The notes below the pieces were generated by a model. The model worked only from the letters and a program-made list of their open reading frames with translations. It did no database searches and was not told the DNA's origin. The position numbers and the translations under genes are program-made. From contig CAWUHX010000005.1 of the NCBI GenBank assembly GCA_963922205.1, positions 558,001 to 622,000 of the forward strand: 64,000 nt of DNA, given 5' to 3'. The first letter of the stretch is position 1, and every line of letters begins with the position of its first letter. Below, piece after piece: positions 46,676-58,300 of the stretch. This stretch comes from Romanomermis culicivorax (Eukaryota > Nematoda > Enoplea > Mermithida > Mermithidae).

Positions 46676-49600
46676 GACCTTTAAGTCTGACTTCACAGTC
46701 CTTGGGAACGAACCTTTTACCCTTTTGAGTGAGATACCTCTTTCAATTAGGTAAAATTTCGGTTTGAGTGGGGAAACCTCCGTCAGATCATGAGAAACGC
46801 CGCTTGAGTGGGGAAACCTCTCTCAGGTCTGCTGATTCGCATTCAAAGTGGGATCACTGACCCTTAGGATGAAAATTTTTGCCCTCATGTAAGTGGATAC
46901 GCCCGTAAGAAGGTACACTGCCCCTTAGGTCGGAATAGGCCCTTATATTCGAGTTTAGCGCCAACTCAGATAGCACTGCATTTGAGTAAAATTTAATTAC
47001 TGTAGGTCAGGATTTGCCCCACGTGTGATTAAATTAATGATTCTAGCGCATAAATTAATGCCTTATGAGTATAGTAACTCCCGTAAGCTTTAATTAATCC
47101 CCTGGTGTCAGATTTTTCCACAGATTTAATCCCCAAGAGTCATAAAATTACCAGAGTTGAGTAAATAGGGTATTCTGCCTAAATTTCCTCTGAGCTTTCA
47201 TTTTTTTTCTTCCTTTCCATCTTTTTTTTTCTTTTTTCGCCGATTTGGGCCTCATTCACTGCGTGTGATCGGATAGGTTACTGTAGGGCCGTAGGTTTTT
47301 GGTTACAGTACGACTGCGATTTGCACATACTCTAACTACAGTATACCTGGGTACGGGTACTTGAGTATCACAGCCCATGAGGTATTCACAGCCCCTGAGG
47401 GTTTCGGGATCTCCGATCACGAGATACAGTACACCCTCCACTCCTGATTCTGGATGTCAAGTGTGGTTGGGATTTGTTATCTGTGTCCGGTATGTGTGTC
47501 AACACACTCTTTCAAAATTTTTCCTATCTTCACTGAGCACTAGCCAAGTTGCTCATTTTTCCGGCCAAACAAGCCAAAATTTTACTGTTGACACATATAA
47601 TACCGTACTTAGCAGATCACATTGCTTATCTTTCGGGTCTCAAATTTTATTTTATTTACTTTACTTTTTATTTTCTCGGTCTTCTATGCGTAGCGTGTGA
47701 CCCAATTATACTAATTTTTCACCCAATAAATTTTCTTATCTCAAAAATCAACTCAAATGAAAACTAATAACCCATTTTTTTTCTCCCTCCACCTTTTTCT
47801 AAACAAACAAATTAAAATTTATCCTTTTTCCTACCAAAACCAAACAAAACCTTCTCTTTTCCACTTCTATTCAAATTTATCAAAAACAAAACTTTTTTCA
47901 TCCATCACACATAGGTCATAGTTGGCAACCGTTCAGTAGGTCATTTTTATTATTTTTTTCCACTACTGCACAGTCTTCTTCTCCTTTCTTTCTCTCTCTA
48001 TGTAGTTGCACGTGGTGAGGATCTTACCGATCGTGACCACAGCCGTCAGCAACAACTACTTATTGGGTTGTTGTTATGAGGTGATGTGTCTCGAGCGACC
48101 CTACATCTGACGCCGGCAACTACCTGACATGCTGCTGTTGCACTGAGGCGTGACTAGCGGGGACATGCCTCTGACGTCAGCAATGGTGGCATAGCATGTG
48201 GCCATTAAGGGGTTGTTGGTTCTCCGTGTCCTCCCCCTGCGTCTGCAACAGCTGCATCCCTTGCTGTTGCTTTAAGGGGTGAGTGGCCCTCCAGCTCTAC
48301 CTCTGATGTCAGCAATGGCAACGTAACAGGTTGTTATTGCGGGATGGTGACCGTATGGCACTGTCTTTCTAACGTCTGCAACAGCAGAGGCTGGTGTTGT
48401 TGCACTAGGATTGGTCGGCTATTCCGACTTCAGTCCTTGACGTCAGCAACAACAATGCATCGTATTGTTGTGCAGAGATGTGAGGCCTTACAAACCGCAC
48501 ATCTGGCGTCTGCAACAACTGCATCTCATATCATTGTGGTAGGATACCTGAGACTCAGCTATTACCTTTTGACGTCAGCAATGGCGATGCTCCGTGTTGT
48601 CGTAGCAAGGTTGCTGGCTTAGGGCCCTATCTACTGATGTCCACAATGATAACTCTCTATTCCAGTATCAGAATTAAGACTTTACAGTCTTATTCTGGCG
48701 TCAGCAACGGCCATGCCCCGTATTGCCGTACGAAGTTTGTAGCCGTAGGCCCTTACTTCTTGGCGCACATACTGCAATACGAGATTATGGCACTTACATC
48801 CCAGTCACCTGAGGTCAGCACCGAGTGTGTGGTGGTGGATATCACATCTTTTGACATCAGCACCGGGTTACTGTGGGTTTCCAAAATGCCACTTGAGTTC
48901 TAGGTGATGATTGGAGTATTACTTCCTCACCTACGGCTCTTGTTTTAGGGTTGTGTCTGTGTGTTACTGGTGCCTGGGAAACATCAGTCAACATGCTCAC
49001 GCAACCTGAGATGCACTCGGTCCGTGATACTGATCAGGTTGTCCGCCAGGGTAGCTGCACTGATGGATCAGCATGTGACCTTCTTCTAAAGCTTTAACTG
49101 TAGGTTCGAACGGGTTTACACTCGGCCTCAGCTGGGTTGGTTGTTCAACATACGCAACCGTTAGGCATTTGCAGTCAGTACTGCCTGTGTCTAACAACTG
49201 CAAGGGTTGACAACCTTCTTGTAATTTTCTTATCTAAACTCTCGCATTTCTTTCTCATCTATAATCTTCTTTAGTGTCCCCACCAGAATAATTCCTCAGG
49301 AATTACGGCACAGCCACTGGTTGGGCCTAAAATGTAAAAGACCCCCCTGTATTCATTTCTTTACACTCAAAGGCCTTCGTTAGCTGGCCTAATAATGTCC
49401 GCACTAGAGTCGCCCTTAATCCTGAGTCCGCCTCCGTTGGTTTGTCCCTTAGCATAATATAACCGCTAGTCCGCCCAAGCGAAGGTGTTCGAGTCCGCCT
49501 AAACACATTACAATTAAGTCCGCCTTAGCTCCTCACTTTACACTCATTTATTCGAGACAGACTGTACCCCTGATCTCAAGATGCGTTGAGCCTAGCCTCG

Positions 49601-50474
49601 ATTCATAGGAGGAAGCCTGCATTTCCCCACCTCCATTTTTGGCACAGCTGGGCCAAGGACCCCCATGCCCTTTTACTGACTGAGTGTGTCAGAATAGCAC
49701 CTTGGTACCTGGTGCTCTTATACCTCAACTGGTGACCTGCGATCCTCACTTCATCTCAGTGAACGGAAACTCGGCCCCCAGCTGTATATAATACTCCTGG
49801 AGAGTTCCCGTTCTGTTCGAAATGCGCATTCCCGTTTTGGGCACGGTTGTAACATACATGCGAATGACGTCCTCCCGGGATCCTCCTGTCTAGTCATCAC
49901 ACTTTTCAGAGTTCGCAATTGCTCCTAGTGAGTGAGGCCGATAGCGTAATAGCGCATCCCCTTTGCGTAGTCTGGTTTGTAAACTAATTCTGTCCCTATC
50001 TATTTGCACCCACTAAGTTTACTTTAAGTTGTCCCCCTTTACTTATTAATTCTTAAGCTACTCCATGCACTACTCCTGGTGAGTAGGACTTTGTTGGTTA
50101 CGAGCCCTCCCATATCCCAAAGTTTGTAAACTAGCACAACGGACTTAACCTCCAAATAAAATTCCCTTTTGAGCGGGTTTATCCGTACATCCTCACGTCG
50201 ATTCCTTAATTTTATGGTTGGAGTTCCACCATTTTTCATTCAAATTTATCTACTTTTGGTTCAAATAACCGGGTCTAGCCCCGTTAATTTCTAAAGTTTG
50301 GGTATAACTTTCCCTCTCTTTACACTCGGGTTATCCCCTCTTTAATTGTGTAGGTGACCAGATAAATTCCCTTCTGAGTCAACCTATCTTTTCTCCTGGC
50401 TGTTCTGAGAGCTAAAACCTTGTCCTTTTCTAGCCCCATCGCTGAGTGGCCGCTAGATATCGTAAAGAACAAGA
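46676..50474 (+). other. 3.8 kb untranslated leader of the LTR element
   Basis: No convincing coding sequence. It contains direct repeats of GAGTGGGGAAACCTC with CGTCAGATC-like tails (46720-46850), a polypyrimidine stretch (47200-47240, 47760-48000), the hairpin array (48040-48900) and several AGTCCGCC repeats (49430-49530). Such a leader is far longer than usual for gypsy elements and may hold packaging, translation or splicing signals. Confidence 0.7.
48040..48900 (+). repeat. 66-nt-period hairpin array in the retroelement leader
   Basis: Units start near 48048, 48115, 48180, 48245, 48312, 48378, 48445, 48511, 48578, 48642 and 48703, with decayed units to about 48900. Each starts with GACGTCAGCAA or CGTCTGCAAC, these two forms mostly alternating, and many can fold: AGCAACAAC/GTTGTTGTT, GCAACAGC/GCTGTTGC, GCAATGGCAAC/GTTGTTATTGC, ACAACAAT/ATTGTTGT, AATGG/CCATT, ACGGC/GCCGT. 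Loops of 7-16 nt often contain GCAT. Both arms change together between units, which favours RNA structure. Confidence 0.8.
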
Positions 50475-50712
50475 GTTACAGCCTCAACACGCTGTCGCGC
50501 AAATGATCTCGTAATTCCCGTGCTTCCTCGCCACGTGACTACAAAAGTAACCCTTACTTCACTTCTACAAAATAGAGACACCTAGACGTTCCTGTTGCCT
50601 TAGTACTAAGCTTAAGCAGACAAGTGAGCCCCTCTCTATTCAGTTTGATCGAATAACTTCACAGGCACGATCATCAGTCTTAGATACCTTACAGGAAGAC
50701 GAATTCTCATCT

Positions 50713-52551
50713 ATGAAGTCAGACATTGATTTACCTTCAAAGATTGAGAATAAGGTCCAAGCTGCATTTGAGAATGCCCTCGAACCACTCAACCAAAAGC
50801 TGGAGGCTATGAATGGCAGAAGGCACCCTCCTGCGTCCAGCTTCATGGCCCCTCCTGCCTTTTCAGGTGCTTTTGGTTAGTCCATACCGGATTTTATATC
50901 CCACTTGACCCGCCTCTTTACACTTCAAGGGGTAACAGAAGCAGATCATGCATATAAAATTGCGTTCTTGGAGTCTTGCCTCATGGGTCCTGCTCTCGCA
51001 TCCTACCGGGACTTTAGCAGTGGTACTCCACAGCCTACCCACTACGAAGAGTTTACGGCTTTTCTTAGGAGAGACTTTCCAGTAGGGCGTGACTCAGATC
51101 TCCATCAGCAGTTGATCCAGGATGGCTTGCAGAAGCCGACTGAGTCCGCGATAGTCTACCTTGAGCACCTTAAGAGACTGTCCAGGGTGGCTTATCCGGA
51201 TCTCGCGACTGATGTTAGGGATTCTATTATTAAACCTATCTTTCTGAGAGGGTTGAAACCAGTCCTTAGAGATAGTATTAAGTTCAGGGAGTTTACAACT
51301 CTTGAAGAGACTCTCAAAGCAGCCTGTTACGCAGAATCACAGATTTTTCGGGATGAGATTAGGTATACTGCCCCATCTAATGCTGTTTTCCCTTCAGAAC
51401 AAAGGACCGCTGACAACGTCAGGTCAATGTCAAATCAAAGGGGCACTGCTCAACATCCGTCGGTAACGCCGTCAGACCAAATTCGACGTTTACAATCGGA
51501 GATGGCCCGGCTTACGGCTCACTTTGCCCGACTTATGGCTCTGCAATCGGCACCGCCTTCGAGAAATTCGATGCGGTCATCGACGCTGTGGACGCGTGTC
51601 CAAACCGCTGGCGAACGCCCATCAGGGGCACATTTACAGATGTGCTCCTACCATGGACGCTGCACCCACAACGACGCTAATTGCCAGGCCCAACATCCCG
51701 ATAGCGCCCACCCTAGCACCGCCACCACCACTGGCACCAGCCGTTGCTATTTTTGTCCAATGAGGGCGCACCCGACTGACCGATGGGACAGACCCTGCCC
51801 GCATTGCCGAAAATTACGAGTGAATCGGGCTTCGGCCTGCCCAAATCGAAATTCGACATTGCCTGGTGAGACTAATTTTGGTAATTCTAGTTACTCTCCT
51901 CAGGGGGCAAGTGGAAACTTTCGGCGATATGCTAATCCAACTCCTCACGGGACAGGGAACCAATATTGGTCACCCCCACGGCAAAATAATGCTGTAGGGG
52001 CTACCGACAGTCTTCTTCACCCAGATCTCTTTGATCTGGATGATGAAGTTCTGGCTGAACATCTGGCGGATCACTCACAACTGTGTTATCCTGTCTGTAT
52101 AATCAGTATTGGGTTTTTAGCTGCCACAGTGGTTTCGGCATCGACTCCGTCGTCAGCCTTTCCGTCGCCGCCACCAAAATACGCAATGCCGGTCAACGTA
52201 AACCCGTCAATGACACCGAAAACGACTGGCAACGTCAGTGTAATCGCGTCGTATCGACCGATGGAAGGTACAATGGCGCCACCGGCACCTGCTATCAACC
52301 AGGGACCACCGCCCGGAATTCCTATGGACTCCCCGTTGGAGGTCGTCGGTCAGTTGGAATCGATGAATCTGATAGGTAAACTACCTTCTTTTTCTGAAGT
52401 TTCAGATCTGGAAATCAGATGTCCTTATAAGTCACCCGCTTTAACAATTTCTTGTTTACAGATTCCTCATCCGTCACTGACGCCATGCGGGCTGTTTGGT
52501 CAACCGATTTGGCCAAAAGTATCCGCACCTCCCCTGGGCGCTACTCAATGA
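50713..52551 (+). pseudogene. gag: gag-like polyprotein with an in-frame TAG
   Basis: Gag builds the virus-like particle. The frame is open from about 50475; the first in-frame ATG is at 50713, and a TAG lies at 50878-50880. After it the frame runs 557 codons to TGA. Capsid-type signals follow the TAG: ADHAYKIAFLESCLMGPAL, FTAFLRRDFPVG, YLEHLKRLSRVAYPDL and IFLRGLKPVLRDSI, the helical pattern of Ty3-type capsids. Two Cys/His clusters follow (CSYHGRCTHNDANC and CYFCPMRAHPTDRW...CPHC), zinc-knuckle-like, then a proline-rich tail. Two segments (51869-52120, 52375-52460) have GT...AG borders (GTGAGA...TTTTTAG; GTAAAC...TTTACAG) and might be spliced, though they are open. The single stop may be decay or a readthrough codon. 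Confidence 0.75.
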
Positions 52552-53066
52552 GCCATTCGAGGTTGAGAGGCTTATGGCCGCCGACGTCATGCTATCGGCG
52601 CCGACGGTGTTACGAGTTTTGGGGCCAGACGTCGCTCGACGGGCGCTCTAGTTTATCGCTGACAGAACTATTCGCGCCACCCCCGTGGACAAAATCCTGT
52701 CGGACGGTGAACGGTCATCGCCGGCAGTGGATGCCGTCCGCCGCGCTGTGGAGGAGGCCTGTCGCAACGTGCGGCCCACAGCAGTTGTTGCCACGTCACC
52801 AACAACAACGACAACAGGAGCCCAAACACTGGCGGTGATTGCGCTACAGCAACCGGTCGCCAATGGCTTTGGAGAACTGTTGCCCGCTATTAACAAGGCT
52901 GTCAACGTCACCGAGGCATCGCCATTTCTGATGGCAACCGTCCCGCTGTCCCCGAAGATTGGCGTTCTTCGAGAAGTCCACGTGTGCGGAGGCTTGGTCA
53001 TCGACTTCCCCGGAGAGGAGCCCGTGTCGTCTGACGACGATGACGTCCAAGAATGAAGCCGCCTGA
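52552..53066 (+). other. GC-rich gag-env spacer with protein-like frames of unknown origin
   Basis: GC content rises sharply. The frame 52685-53056 encodes [20 protein letters not shown] ... [17 protein letters not shown] and ends in acidic DDDDVQE. In the same frame a TAG stands at about 52651, and upstream of it NEPFEVERLMAADVMLSAPT remains open, whereas the region from 52461 to 52560 looks protein-like in another frame. This looks like a degraded coding segment, either the end of gag or captured sequence. Family not recognised. Confidence 0.45.
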
Positions 53067-53069
53067 TGG

Positions 53070-54032
53070 GTGAAAACTGTAAATTTTGGTGTAAATTTGC
53101 AAACATGGTTTGTAAATATTTTGTTTGTGATAAATTGGGCCTTCATAACACTACTGTTCTTAAGAATGAGCTCTGCAACACATGCTACTCAATACCAATT
53201 TTGTGGTCTTCCAAGAAGCGGTCATCCACTTGAGTTACCTCAAAAAGTTGAATGCAAACCACCAAAATCTTCGTGGAGTCCACGACACATGAATGTTACA
53301 GTATATGTACCTATTTCTGATCCAATCACAACTAAAGCATGGAAATGTACTTTGCGGAATCGTAAGGTATGCACAAATACTGGTTTTTTCAGATCTAGGG
53401 GCATTATTGCAGACGTCATTACCACTCAGCATCTCGCGCCTGGGGGGTGTACACTGGCACATCGCACCAAGGTGTTTGGTTTACAAAAACTCGTGGAAAT
53501 GCTTCCCAGCTTTTATAGCACTAACTAAACACTGGAGGTGATGTACTCATGGTGCTGCAATGACATCTGCAAGACAGTGACTAACCTCTTCATCGAGGAG
53601 GGACAGGTCGCTTCGTGGGATGGCACTACAGCTCTAAGTACCTTAGGAGATGTAGGTGGATGCAGTCCCACTGCAGGTCAATGCACTACTCTTGACGGGG
53701 TAATTGTTTGGCCTGCTACAAACTTTACAGCACAGTGTCATTATTGCCCACAGGGTAATTACACTGCCTCTGTATCAGGGAACCACATCATCATCGATGA
53801 TTTGCAGGTTGCCCTGAAGATCCCGGGAAACTCTCGTGTGTTTTGGCTGTGTCCTGACCTCCAGTCGAATACAGTAAGAACGGATCAGGGTCTTCTTCTA
53901 TGCATCAACGGAAGATTTAATTTGACCCACAGGTTGTTCGGATTGGCAAAGGATTCGGTCCCTGACCCCCTCAATGCCAAACTGAACTATCTGGCTCAGC
54001 AGATCAAGGAGTCGGAAATTAACAATTTTTGA
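53070..54032 (+). pseudogene. env: Envelope-like glycoprotein, N-terminal two-thirds, with in-frame stops
   Basis: The frame opens at 53067 after a TGA. A hydrophobic segment ([19 protein letters not shown]) followed by SSATHA looks like a signal peptide; no ATG precedes it in frame, so a spliced start is likely. The ectodomain is cysteine-rich (about 20 Cys here) with N-glycosylation sites such as NVT, NFT, NYT and NLT. Motifs include QYQFCGLP, TVYVPISDP, WKCTLRNRKVCT and LGDVGGCSP. The pattern resembles glycoproteins carried by env-bearing LTR elements of invertebrates, possibly of negative-strand RNA virus type; the class is uncertain. TAA at 53526-53528 and TGA at 54030-54032 interrupt one continuous frame. 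Position between gag and pol is unusual. Confidence 0.7.
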
Positions 54033-54035
54033 TTC

Positions 54036-55340
54036 ATGTTGCTTGAGTTGTGCTCTCACGCTCAACGCTACCTTGATCTGACTTGGCAGTTGCTTCGTTT
54101 TGACCCTACACTCGGAGCCCGGGCATTCCTTCAAAGGAAAGATCTGATGGCGGAATTTACAGGTGAAGCACTGACGATATGGCCGTGCCAAAAGGTCAAT
54201 GCCACCTATGTCTACCATTCGTACCGAGTGGGGGACACCTGTTACAAGTATCTAACCGTACAGGTTGGCGGTACCATTTATTTTGCCACCCCCGGTGGCC
54301 CAGATCTCACTAAATTCAGTCCGAAGGTGCTGTGTGACCACCACTTCACAGGGATTTTCCGAAATCACTCTGGCTGGTTTACTGAGTCTGGCACAGTCCA
54401 TGTGAGCCACATACCGCTTGAGCTGTTCTGGAAACAGCGCTTCAACGTCACTCACCTTGACGCTCCTGTCCTCTTCCATGATCAGTTGGTGATGACCCCT
54501 TCAAGTTTTGCTTTCTTTAAACAGTACGTTTACAAGACTGAACAAATTGAAGTGGTCTTGAACCGGTTGGTAAACTATACCACTGGTCTATCCCTCCAAC
54601 CAGATACTATCTATCAAGCGGTTGCAGGGGTAGGAACTGACATCAAATCCTCACTGGAAGGTGTTGGTCTGGCAGCAAACCATGTGATCACTGGTCAGCA
54701 GCACAACCTCATACAGGGCCTACACTCTCTTTTGAGTGGCCCAGTGCAGTTGATCTTTAACACACTAATTACCCTGGCAGTACTGGCCGGTACAGGATTT
54801 CTCATCTACGTTGGGATCTCCTATTACCTCAGTTACCGCCTGCAGAAAAGACAGGTTTGGTTTGTTAGCCAATACTCTCTGTTGAACCTCCTCCGGAAAG
54901 TTCAACATTGGGTAGGTTTTCATTACGTACAGAACGATGTGCCAACTCAGTTAGATAGGATCACTCCGTGTTTTGTCGTACTGGTTGACCACAAGGAAAC
55001 CCCTGCTTTCCTTGATACTGGTTGCCCACGGACTATCATTAGTCAACGCCTTCACAAAGCGCGGATCAAAGAAAGTCCGAAGGCGGCGATGGCCTTCCAG
55101 CAACATCACGACTTTAACCCATTGATGAGTATCAATGGTAAAGCTGTTCATACCCTCCTTTCAGGGCCGTATGAGATAATGTTGCCTGGAACCCGTCAGC
55201 CACACACACGAGTAGATATACATCTCCATATGTGTAAGACCACGTCTCCTTTCTGGGCATCGGTCGATCTGATTCTTGGATTGGACTTCCTAGAACAATT
55301 CCAGAATATTACGTTTGATTACCAACAACATGTCTGTTGA
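54036..55340 (+). CDS. env-pro: Envelope C-terminal part and membrane anchor fused to a retropepsin-like domain
   Basis: Same frame as the preceding glycoprotein part. Residues 1-235 continue the ectodomain (NAT, NHS, NVT and NYT sites). Residues 195-235 form an amphipathic stretch (IKSSLEGVGLAANHVITG), then a transmembrane segment at about 237-262 (NTLITLAVLAGTGFLIYVGI) and a basic tail (RLQKRQ). From about 310 a separate domain shows the retropepsin layout: FLDTGCPRTIIS (DTG at 327-329) and DLILGLDFL (412-419), so both diagnostic motifs of an aspartic protease monomer are present. It would sit on the inner side of the membrane. TGA at 55338-55340 separates it from pol, which continues in the same frame. 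A glycoprotein fused to a protease is, to my knowledge, not a standard arrangement. Confidence 0.72.
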   Translation: MLLELCSHAQRYLDLTWQLLRFDPTLGARAFLQRKDLMAEFTGEALTIWPCQKVNATYVYHSYRVGDTCYKYLTVQVGGTIYFATPGGPDLTKFSPKVLCDHHFTGIFRNHSGWFTESGTVHVSHIPLELFWKQRFNVTHLDAPVLFHDQLVMTPSSFAFFKQYVYKTEQIEVVLNRLVNYTTGLSLQPDTIYQAVAGVGTDIKSSLEGVGLAANHVITGQQHNLIQGLHSLLSGPVQLIFNTLITLAVLAGTGFLIYVGISYYLSYRLQKRQVWFVSQYSLLNLLRKVQHWVGFHYVQNDVPTQLDRITPCFVVLVDHKETPAFLDTGCPRTIISQRLHKARIKESPKAAMAFQQHHDFNPLMSINGKAVHTLLSGPYEIMLPGTRQPHTRVDIHLHMCKTTSPFWASVDLILGLDFLEQFQNITFDYQQHVC

Positions 55341-58300
55341 TTGAATGCAGTAGAATTACCCCTTCTCTTGACCACGGCTGAGATTGATCAGGTCGATCCC
55401 TGGTGGGAGAACACACGTTCACTATCAAGGACCTCGTATCAGTCCGGGTCCCGATCAAGATCAAGGACTTCGTCCATTTCTCGGCCACCCTCGCGAGCCT
55501 CCTCAGTTGCCTCATCACGTGGGTCGACAAGAGGAAGCCAGACTTCTTCTAGACGGGCTAGTGGTCATTTTATGGCCAGGTCAGGATCAAACTGTCCTAG
55601 GCCACCGCCTGGAAATCCTCCAGTTACACTAGAGAAAGGCCGTTTTCGGGAGCCTAGTGATTCTGATGCACCTGCATCCCCTGTACTAGAGGTGCCATCA
55701 CTCTCTGATGCTGAGGTCGAATCACTAGGTGCTACTCAGAGCTCAGGAGAAAGGTCAGACCATGTACTTACTGTTCAGGTTCACCCCACTCCTAAGACCA
55801 ATCTGGAAACATCGGTTGGTTATGCTCTGGTAGGTTTACTCAGACGCACTGGTTTGCCAATACCAAAGCGAACCAATGCGCCAGAGTCAAGCTTTGATGA
55901 CTCTGTGCCTGACCCAGGTCATGTAGTGTCAGCTTTCTACCCCACTGAAATGAGGACCCCTCATATCAAGGTTCTACTAAACAATTGGGTAGAGGCCAAA
56001 GCTCTAATTGATACAGGGGCAGTCTTCTTGCTCTTGGATCACAAGTTGACGGTTCAGTTACCCGACTTGACACTCACAGAGACTAGGGCTCGCCCCATAG
56101 CAGCCAATGGGTCTCCGATCTTACTGCTAGGCGCTGCCTATGTCACGGTGACAGTGGCTGATGTTTCTGAATGGGTTCAGGTCCAAATTCAGGAAAATTG
56201 TTCGGCTGAACTAGTCTTGGGGACGAACTTCCTCCGAAGATTCAATTGTGTCAGTTTGAACTGGGAGAAATCCTTTCTTCAGTTCAAGGAACTTCGAGTT
56301 CCGTGTGAGGGCCTCATCCACAATCCACCTTCTGCTCGAGGGGCACTACCCTTGCAGGAGTTGATTGTCCTTGAGCCTCGCTCGCTAACACAATTCACTG
56401 CACCTGTGCCTGCATTGTATGCAACTGTACCCGAAGTCGCTTTCTTTCCTAAGCCTCTTTTGGGACAGCAATGCAGTGTGTACTTCGCTGGTACTGTGAG
56501 TACGGTGACCAATGGTCGCATACCCCTACAGGTGGTCAACCTGAGTACACACTCAGTGGTTCTCTACCCCCACACGACCATCGGTCATGTGCAGATGCAT
56601 TCTGATTCCCCACAGGGATCGGCGGTCAAGTCTGATACCACTCTTGACCGTAAGTGGGTTGAAGCAAATGCTGTGATATCCTCAGATATCTCCTCACAGG
56701 ATAAAGCAGTGTTGCTCGACCTGCTGGTCGCATTTACTGACCTCTATGCTATTGATGAAAAGGACACAGGTTCCACTGACCTCGTGCACCACGAGATCAG
56801 CACGGGTGACGCTCGTCCAGTCCGCCGTTTCCCTTACTGCACCGCGCCCAAGGAAAAGGATCTCATCATACAAGAAGTCAAAGCGCTCCAGGAAAAAGGC
56901 ATTATTCGCCCTAGTACCTCACCCTGGGCTACTAACATCGTCCTGGTTCGCAAGAAAAATGGGTCACACCGGATGTGTGTTGATTTTGGTGGTCTTAACA
57001 AGGTTACTAAAAAGGATGTTTATCCTCTCCCACGGATTGATGATATCCTGGACACACTCAAGGGTATGAAATACTTTACTACCCTTGATCAGGCTGATGC
57101 CTACTGGTCTATACCTATTGCCGAGGCAGACAAAGAGAAAACAGTGTTTAATACGCCTATTGGACTCTACGAGTTCAACTATCTGCCTTTTGGTCTCTGC
57201 AATGCCCCTGGGACATTTCAACGCCTCATGGATCTGCTTCTTACAGGATTGCAGTGGCGCACTGCACTGACCTATCTCGATGACATCTTGGTGTTCGGGA
57301 ACTCTCACACTCAGATGCTTGAGCGCCTGATGGATGTGTTTACCCGTCTCCGTCAGGGTGGAATGAAGCTCAGACTGAGCAAGTGCAAGTTTTCGCACTC
57401 TGAGGTAGAATATCTCGGGTACCGCATCTCACAGAAGGGTCTCGAGCCGGATAAAGTCAAATTGGCCGCTGTCCAGGATTTACCCATTCCACAAAACGCT
57501 AAAGACATCAAGTCTTTTCTTGGCCTTGTGTCTTATTATAGGCGTTTCATCCCTGGTTGCGCTCGGCTCAGCGAGCCGCTGACGAAGCTCTTACGGAAGG
57601 AAGTTACCTTCCAGTGGTCAAAACCTCAGCAAGCGGCGCTCAACGAACTATCAAGGCTGTTTTTGAACCCTCCTGTCCTGCGCCATGCAGACTTTACGAA
57701 ATCCTTCATACTTCAAACTGATGCAAGTATTTCAGGGATAGGAGCAGTTCTAAGCCAGTTAGACGAAAATGGATACGACCATCCTGTTGCGTACCCCAGT
57801 AGATGGTTAACAGCAGCTGAGAAGAACTACACTATTACGGAGTTAGAGACTCTCGCTGTTGTCCATTTGGTTAAGCACTTTCGGCCTTACCTCTTTCAAC
57901 ATGAGGTGGTCGTCCAGACCAACCACACTGCTGTCAAGGCTGTGTTAGAGAAACCGAACCCTTCGTCCCGGATAGCTCGGTGGGGCCTCACGTTAGCTGA
58001 ATTCAAACTGACTATTCAGCCGCGAAAAGGTCCGTCTAATGGTAATGCCGACGCATTATCACGCCTTCCTGATCCTAATTCCCTTGCCAGGGAGAGTATT
58101 GACGATATTCCCCTATACAGACCCGAGGGAGAAGTTATGATGATCTCCGATGGTGAGCAGCACCCGGCGAATTCATCCCAAAGGACAACCAATGGTGCGC
58201 AGCACCTGGCCAGGTCTGAGTCTTATGCAGAGATATCACAGGATGCGCAGCACCATGACCTTCCTGCAACTCAATTTGAGGATCCGGAATTAGCCTCCAT

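Noticed and set aside
51524..51763. Alternative-frame ORF inside gag
   Set aside because: The gag frame over the same bases has zinc-binding Cys/His clusters, so the overlapping frame is more likely a shadow.
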